A DNA stretch of 9,685 bases, from NCBI GenBank assembly GCA_020430865.1, contig JAGQIY010000417.1:1-9685 (forward strand), read 5' to 3'. Below are positions 5,808 through 9,685 of the stretch, in pieces. Within the stretch, counting starts at the first letter, position 1. Each line of letters opens with the position of its first letter. Under the pieces are notes generated by a model, which saw only the letters and a program-made list of their open reading frames with translations, searched no databases and was not told the DNA's origin. This DNA comes from Myxococcales bacterium. GTDB lineage: Bacteria; Myxococcota; Polyangia; Polyangiales; Polyangiaceae. Made by a program: the position numbers and the translations under genes.

Positions 5808-6751
5808 AAGCGCGCGCCGATCCCGACGCCGAGGCGAAAGTCCCAGGAGCTCTGCGCCTTCACTTCGTAGCTCGTGACCTGCCCTGCGGCGTCGAGCTCC
5901 TTGACGTCGACGCGATCCCGCCAGCTCGCGTCCTGGCTGAGGTTCTTGGCGGCGCGCAGCTCGATGGGGATTTCCACGGTCTCGTCTGCGTGAATCACCA
6001 GACCAAGGGCCATGTCCAGCATCGTCGAACTCTCGCCCTTCGCTCGGACCGCGCCGGCTTCCACCGGGATGTCCTGACTGTCCAGCTTGGCCTCGTTGCT
6101 GCTGGGGTTCATGAACCTCGGCCCCAACCCCAACCAGAAGCGACCGAACTGGGTCGGGATGACGCCCTTGATCAGGAAACCGAACCAGATCCCGGAGGAT
6201 ACGAAGCTCTCATCGCCATCGACGACCTTGTCGAACGTCACCTGACGCCGCAGAGTCGTGTGATCGTACCCGAGGTCGAACTCGAGCCCCAGGTAGGTGG
6301 CGATACGCCCCTCGGCGTAGAGCGCGGCGCCGTACCCGAAGCCACCCCCGACGCCGGAGAATCCGAGCCCTTCGTACCCATCGGGGACGTCGTCCGGGGC
6401 AGTCCAGACACTCCCTCCGAGCAGTACCTTCAGGCCCGCCGAAGCAGCGAACGGCCGCTCTTCCTCACGGGGCTCGGCGGGACGCGCTGGAGCCGTCTGC
6501 GGCGGGTAGGGCTGCGCACCGTAGGGCTGTGAGCCATAGGGCGGCGGACCATAGGGCTGCTGTGGCGCCGGCGGATAGGGCTGCGCCGTCGGATAGGGCT
6601 GCGCCGGCGGATAGGGCTGCGCCGTCGGATAGGGCTGCGCCGGCGGATAGGGCTGCGCCGTCGAATAAGGTGGCGGGGTTTGCGCGAGCGCCACGGCGCT
6701 CATGGACAGCGTCGCCGCCAGCGTTCCCATCAAGCCAAGTCGTGTCGCCAC
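5804..6751 (-). CDS. Outer-membrane beta-barrel protein with Pro/Tyr-rich repeat linker
   Basis: A 315-residue exported protein. The start is GTG at 6751-6749, with GGAGA at 6756-6760. An ATG further upstream (6889) would overlap the preceding gene and add an Arg-rich, non-exported leader. The signal peptide is ATRLGLMGTLAATLSMSAVALA, written here as two parts (ATRLGLMGTLAA and TLSMSAVALA), with cleavage near residue 23. Residues 25-86 are a low-complexity linker of AQPYPP/AQPYPT units followed by PYG motifs. From about 101 onward lies a predicted beta barrel: alternating strands, GGSVW, GYEGLGFSGVGGGFGYG, FGRFWLGLGP, TMLDMALGLVIHA, and the C-terminal SSWDFRLGVGIGARF ending in Phe, the BAM recognition mark. 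It is clearly paralogous to the gene just upstream (6825-7613), 73 nt away. The exact function is unknown; the linker could contact peptidoglycan or surface partners. Confidence 0.8.
   Translation of the reverse strand: MATRLGLMGTLAATLSMSAVALAQTPPPYSTAQPYPPAQPYPTAQPYPPAQPYPTAQPYPPAPQQPYGPPPYGSQPYGAQPYPPQTAPARPAEPREEERPFAASAGLKVLLGGSVWTAPDDVPDGYEGLGFSGVGGGFGYGAALYAEGRIATYLGLEFDLGYDHTTLRRQVTFDKVVDGDESFVSSGIWFGFLIKGVIPTQFGRFWLGLGPRFMNPSSNEAKLDSQDIPVEAGAVRAKGESSTMLDMALGLVIHADETVEIPIELRAAKNLSQDASWRDRVDVKELDAAGQVTSYEVKAQSSWDFRLGVGIGARF
6573..6662. repeat. 18-bp tandem repeat (five copies) coding AQPYP[P/T]
   Basis: Five nearly identical 18-bp units beginning GGATAGGGCTGCGCCG start at 6573, 6591, 6609, 6627 and 6645. 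One base alternates T/G between units, giving a 36-bp higher-order period and alternating Pro/Thr. Degenerate copies flank it (about 6503-6572 and 6663-6672). The unit is a multiple of three, so copy-number change keeps the frame. Confidence 0.9.
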
Positions 6752-6824
6752 AGCGTCTCCAAGCAAGTGCAACGGCGCGCCACGAAGACGAACGCGCCAG
6801 AAAGCGGCCACCACAGGGGCGCGC

Positions 6825-7613
6825 CTAGAAGCGCGCGCCGATGCCGAAGCCCAGACGGAAGTCCCAGCTGCTCTGCGCGGTGACTTCATAGCCAGTGACC
6901 TGAGTGCCAGTCTGTTGCAGCTTCACGCGCTGGTCCCAGTCGGCTTCCTGGCTGAGGTTCTTCGCCGCCCGTAGCTCGACGGGGATCTCGATCACATCAC
7001 CCGCGTGGATCACGAGGCCGAGCCCCATGTCGAGCATGGTCGAGTCCTTGGCCTTCGCCTGTATGAATCCGTCGGGAAAGGTTGCCCCCTCGAGCTGGGC
7101 GTCGGGGTCCCCCGAGAAGACCTTCAGCGGCCCGAGCCCCAGCCAGAAGCGACCGAAAGGCGTCGGGATGACGCCCTTGAACAGCAAGCCCACGCGCGTC
7201 TCCGACATCTCCACGCTCTCATCCACGTCCACCGTGCCGTTGTAGGTCACGGTCCGCCCGAGCTTGGTGTGGCCGAAGCCGATGTCGAACTCCAGCCCGA
7301 GGTACTCGATGAAGCGCGCCTCGAAGTACCCTGCGCCGCCGTACGCGAAGCCGCCCGCAGACCCCGCGAAGCCCAGGCCTTCATATCCACCTGGAATATT
7401 TTCAGGCGTGCCCCACAGACTCCCACCAAGCAGCGCCTTTGCGCCCGCGGAGAACTCGACGGCGCGCTTTGCGCGCGCCGGCGCAGCCTCCTCGGGGGGC
7501 GGCGTAGTTGAAGGTGCGCCCCCGGTCTGTGCCCCTGCATTGCCGGCGAGACAAACAGCGATCAGCGCCGCCGACGCGCTGGTCACTCCACTCAAGCCTG
7601 TCCCTCGTCTCAC
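6825..7613 (-). CDS. Outer-membrane beta-barrel protein (paralogue lacking the repeat linker)
   Basis: A 262-residue exported protein. The start is GTG at 7613-7611, five bases after a perfect AAGGAGG (7619-7625). The signal peptide is RRGTGLSGVTSASAALIAV followed by CLAGNAGA, with cleavage near residue 28. The Cys at 21 lacks a proper lipobox (IAVC), so it is not called a lipoprotein. A short Pro/Ala/Glu linker (about 31-50) leads into the barrel, which shares many blocks with its downstream paralogue: GGYEGLGFAG, EYLGLEFDIGFGHT, GVIPTPFGRFWLGLGP, STMLDMGLGLVIHA, ELRAAKNLSQEADW, SSWDFRLGFGIGARF. C-terminal Phe is typical of BAM substrates. The two genes arose by tandem duplication; even the last codons are nearly identical DNA. 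Probably co-transcribed. Substrate or role is not visible. Confidence 0.82.
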   Translation of the reverse strand: MRRGTGLSGVTSASAALIAVCLAGNAGAQTGGAPSTTPPPEEAAPARAKRAVEFSAGAKALLGGSLWGTPENIPGGYEGLGFAGSAGGFAYGGAGYFEARFIEYLGLEFDIGFGHTKLGRTVTYNGTVDVDESVEMSETRVGLLFKGVIPTPFGRFWLGLGPLKVFSGDPDAQLEGATFPDGFIQAKAKDSTMLDMGLGLVIHAGDVIEIPVELRAAKNLSQEADWDQRVKLQQTGTQVTGYEVTAQSSWDFRLGFGIGARF

Positions 7614-7944
7614 AGCCGCCTCCTTGCGCGCGAGAGTCTGCCAGCAACGACAGCAAGCTGAACAGGCTCAGTCGCGACGAAAGAGGTTGTCGGGATCGTT
7701 TTGTCTCGCAAGGTCTGGCGCAGCGGGGCGCGAGCGCGTGGGCGGAGCGCCAGTGACTCGATGAAGGTCCTGACTCGACCGCGAGCGGCGGTCATCCCCC
7801 GCCGCCCGCGCCGGTTGAGTTCATCGAATGCCCTCCCCGAGCTCGATGAGTGGTTCACGCGCTGCAGCACGACCCCGGGGCGAGGAGCGAGTCGAACGCG
7901 GCGCCCACGCTGCGCCGAGCAAGCCGGACTCTAGCTGGACAGCT
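7614..7944. other. Intergenic region upstream of the barrel genes
   Basis: These 331 nt separate the stop of the PD40 gene from the barrel pair. No ORF here has a ribosome binding site with believable codon use. A 7-bp perfect GC hairpin (GCGGCGG 7785-7791 with CCGCCGC 7799-7805, 7-nt loop) could act in termination of the upstream gene or in the leader, but has no T-tract. TCGATGA occurs at 7758-7764 and 7843-7849 and inverted (TCATCGA) at 7821-7827. TGACTCGA is repeated at 7754-7761 and 7771-7778. These are possible regulator sites upstream of the barrel promoter. No convincing -35/-10 pair was found. Confidence 0.45.
7619..7625 (-). promoter_or_regulatory. Strong ribosome binding site of the first barrel gene
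   Basis: The minus strand reads AAGGAGG, five bases before GTG 7613-7611. It decides the start. Confidence 0.8.
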
Positions 7945-9685
7945 CTACTTCGGGATTTGATCCACGCAGACGTTGTTCACGCACTCTCGCTCATCGCAGC
8001 AGTCCGCGGAGGTAGAGCAGGTCTCGTTCAGCTGACGGCACTTCTCCGGTGGCGGCGGCGCACACACCAGGTTGCCGCTCATGTCGGGTCGGCAGTCTCC
8101 ACCGCAGCATTCGCTGTTCACCGCACACGAGTCGCCATCCTCGCGACACGCGCGCGGCGCGTAGAAGGCAGCGATGTTCTTGTGCTGAGGGTCTTGCCCC
8201 GGTAGCCAGTACGGCACGTGGCTCGGGTCCACGGTGCCATCCTTGCCGATGGCCGCGACCCAGAGTTGCTGACGCTGAGTGCCCCGCGTACCAGCGGTTG
8301 CGTTTCCGTAGTCTCGTCTGGAGAGGAACACGACCCAGAAATAGCCGCCCTCGTCAAACGGGGAGAAGTTCGGCTGGAAGTTGTCGACGCCGGCGCCGCA
8401 GGCCTTGTCCAAGCGCAGGACGTTGCTGCCATCGGCGTTCATGATGTAGAGCGCCGAGACCTTGCCATCGGGTGCGTCGCTGCGTGATCCAGTTCCGTGC
8501 GCAAACACGATGCGCCCCGAGTCCGGCGCCCAGGTTGGATAGCTATCGGCGACGCCGCCTTCGGGCTGGGCGGACAGCGAAGAGGCCACGTGGACCTGGG
8601 TCACGCCGCCAAACGTGTCGGGACCAGTGACGTCCAGGATGGAGATGTTCCCCGCAGTGAACTGCCCACCCCAGCTGTTGGCGTCGGACACGTAGGCGAT
8701 CTTGGCACCACTCGGCGACCAAGACGGCTGCAAGCCGCTGGGAAGCGTTCCTGTGACCGCCACCTCGGTGCCAGCGAAGGGATCGTAGATCTTGATCTCG
8801 CGAGTGCTATCCGCCTGGAAACTCACGACCAGGCGAGTGTCGTCCGGACTCCAGGAGCTGTCCCACCACTTGAGGGAGCCGTCGTTGATCGGCCAAAGGG
8901 ACGGCGGCGGATTGCCAGTGAGGTCCGCCGTCAGGTCGAACACGCCGCCGATGTTGTTGCCGGGGCCGAGGCGGCCTGCCATGTAGCGACCGCTGTTGGA
9001 AACCGAGTGGCAACCGATGCAGTTCTGACCGCCACCAGAACTCGCCGGCGGCGTGGGCATGAAGGAGACCGCGGTACCGGTGCCGTCGTCGATGCGCTTG
9101 ATCCGCGTTTCCTGAATGTCCCAGTAGTAGACGCTGCCGGTCAGCGCCCCCTTGGCGAAGGTGACTTCGACAGGCGTCTCGGCCTGGATCGCCTCGTTCG
9201 CCGCAGAATCCCAGCGGTCCACGCGGATCGTCGCCGGGTCGTCGGGATCGGTCTGAGCGATGGAACGCCAGGCCCCCACGTCGACCAGATAGTCGTTGTT
9301 GAAACCAGCGCCACCGTGCAGCACGTAGGCGGTCACCGCAGCGTGTGGCTTCTCCAGCGTGACGCGGAAGATGTCCCCCGCGGCTCCGTTGAGCCACTGC
9401 ACATCCGCGGGGAAAACGTTCTGCGGCATCACGGCCTGGTCCAGGGGATACACCAGGCCGGCAGCTCTGCCAGCGTCTTGAACCAGCGTGCCGAAGTGAG
9501 TACCCGAATCCATCGGCGCTCCCCCCGCGAACAGCGTCCGCTCGAGGTTGACCGTGATGGTCGCCGTGGCGCTCACCGCGGAGTCGTCTGCGAGGGTGGC
9601 GGTCAAGACCGCGGAGCCACCCACGATCCCGTTGGCAGTGAACACGCCGCTCGCGGGATCTATCTCGCCCAGGGACAGGGGGGCG
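7945..9685 (-). CDS. Partial surface protein: Ig-like domain, c-type haem motif, PD40/TolB-like propeller, cysteine-rich tail
   Basis: The frame stays open to the right edge (13 more codons upstream of the GTG at 9645), so this is the C-terminal part, about 580 residues, of a larger exported protein. Domains in order: a bacterial Ig-like (Big2-type) end with GEIDPASGVFTANG and GGSAVLTATL (about 9540-9685); a beta-rich region; CIGCH at 9021-9007, a covalent haem c motif, followed by SVSNSGRYMAG; then PD40-like propeller repeats WSPDDTRLVVSF, WSPSGAKIAYVSD, WAPDSGRIVFAHG and FQPNFSPFDEGGYF (about 8300-8880); and two six-cysteine repeats at the end (7948-8150). The haem motif implies transport of the chain to the periplasm or surface. 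TolB-like propellers usually bind proteins or peptides. The cysteine tail fits an oxidising extracellular setting. Function unknown; an electron-transfer or substrate-binding role is inference. Confidence 0.85.
   Translation of the reverse strand, partial: APLSLGEIDPASGVFTANGIVGGSAVLTATLADDSAVSATATITVNLERTLFAGGAPMDSGTHFGTLVQDAGRAAGLVYPLDQAVMPQNVFPADVQWLNGAAGDIFRVTLEKPHAAVTAYVLHGGAGFNNDYLVDVGAWRSIAQTDPDDPATIRVDRWDSAANEAIQAETPVEVTFAKGALTGSVYYWDIQETRIKRIDDGTGTAVSFMPTPPASSGGGQNCIGCHSVSNSGRYMAGRLGPGNNIGGVFDLTADLTGNPPPSLWPINDGSLKWWDSSWSPDDTRLVVSFQADSTREIKIYDPFAGTEVAVTGTLPSGLQPSWSPSGAKIAYVSDANSWGGQFTAGNISILDVTGPDTFGGVTQVHVASSLSAQPEGGVADSYPTWAPDSGRIVFAHGTGSRSDAPDGKVSALYIMNADGSNVLRLDKACGAGVDNFQPNFSPFDEGGYFWVVFLSRRDYGNATAGTRGTQRQQLWVAAIGKDGTVDPSHVPYWLPGQDPQHKNIAAFYAPRACREDGDSCAVNSECCGGDCRPDMSGNLVCAPPPPEKCRQLNETCSTSADCCDERECVNNVCVDQIPK
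7948..8150 (-). other. Two C-terminal six-cysteine (CC-type) repeats
   Basis: Within the PD40 protein, two units share C-x6-C-x5-CC-x3/4-C-x4/9-C: CREDGDSCAVNSECC with GGDC and a distal C, then CRQLNETCSTSADCC with DEREC and VNNVC. They are joined by a PPPPEK linker. The spacing resembles small disulfide-knot modules; three disulfides per unit are likely. Confidence 0.75.

Noticed and set aside
6573..6662. CRISPR array
   Set aside because: Units are 18 bp directly abutting with no spacers, and they code a periodic peptide in frame.
6752..6889. ATG 6889 as start of the repeat-containing barrel protein
   Set aside because: It overlaps the upstream barrel gene and puts a basic, non-exported leader before the signal peptide; GTG 6751 has GGAGA upstream.
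7620..7650. Sigma-54-type promoter (TGGCAGACTCTCGCGC on the minus strand)
   Set aside because: The -12 element is out of register and lacks TTGC; it also lies too close to the ribosome binding site.
7931..7947. Hairpin AGCT-GGAC-AGCT at the end of the PD40 gene
   Set aside because: Only four base pairs, and it lacks a T-tract; not a believable terminator.

Overview
The window is high-GC DNA with strong codon bias. Its mix of secreted or surface proteins (an FN3 protein, outer-membrane barrels, a PD40 propeller with a c-type haem site and CC-type cysteine repeats) suggests a Myxococcota/Polyangia-like soil bacterium. That is inferred from style, not from a marker gene.

Layout: (1) Positions 1-489 carry no convincing intact gene. 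The far left, on the minus strand, reads like a decayed ABC-transporter ATPase piece. (2) Positions 490-5731 (+) form a compact five-gene cluster: a membrane-tethered FN3 protein; a sodium:solute symporter (SSS family); a 40-residue single-pass membrane protein; an aspartate-carbamoyltransferase-family enzyme; and a long glutamine-dependent asparagine-synthetase-family amidotransferase. The first four are separated by 4 nt or overlap by 4-7 nt. The last follows a 125-nt gap with its own ribosome binding site, and a GC-rich hairpin closes the cluster. (3) Positions 5804-7613 (-), converging on the cluster, hold two tandem paralogous outer-membrane beta-barrel proteins, both ending in Phe. One has acquired a Pro/Tyr-rich repeat encoded by an 18-bp tandem repeat. 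(4) Positions 7614-7944 are non-coding. (5) Positions 7945-9685 (-) are the 3' part of a large exported protein that runs off the right edge: Ig-like domain, CxxCH haem motif, PD40/TolB-like propeller and two C-terminal six-cysteine repeats.

The most interesting part is the + strand cluster. The carbamoyltransferase keeps the carbamoyl-phosphate site, but the positions matching E. coli ATCase Arg229 and Gln231 (aspartate contacts) are Ser and Ala, and the HPLPR loop is HPMAR. The AsnB-like enzyme keeps both active sites but has a much longer acceptor-side domain. With a symporter and a coupled microprotein, this looks less like pyrimidine or asparagine housekeeping and more like a small dedicated pathway that carbamoylates and amidates a metabolite and moves it or its precursor across the membrane. 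The product is unknown; this is inference.
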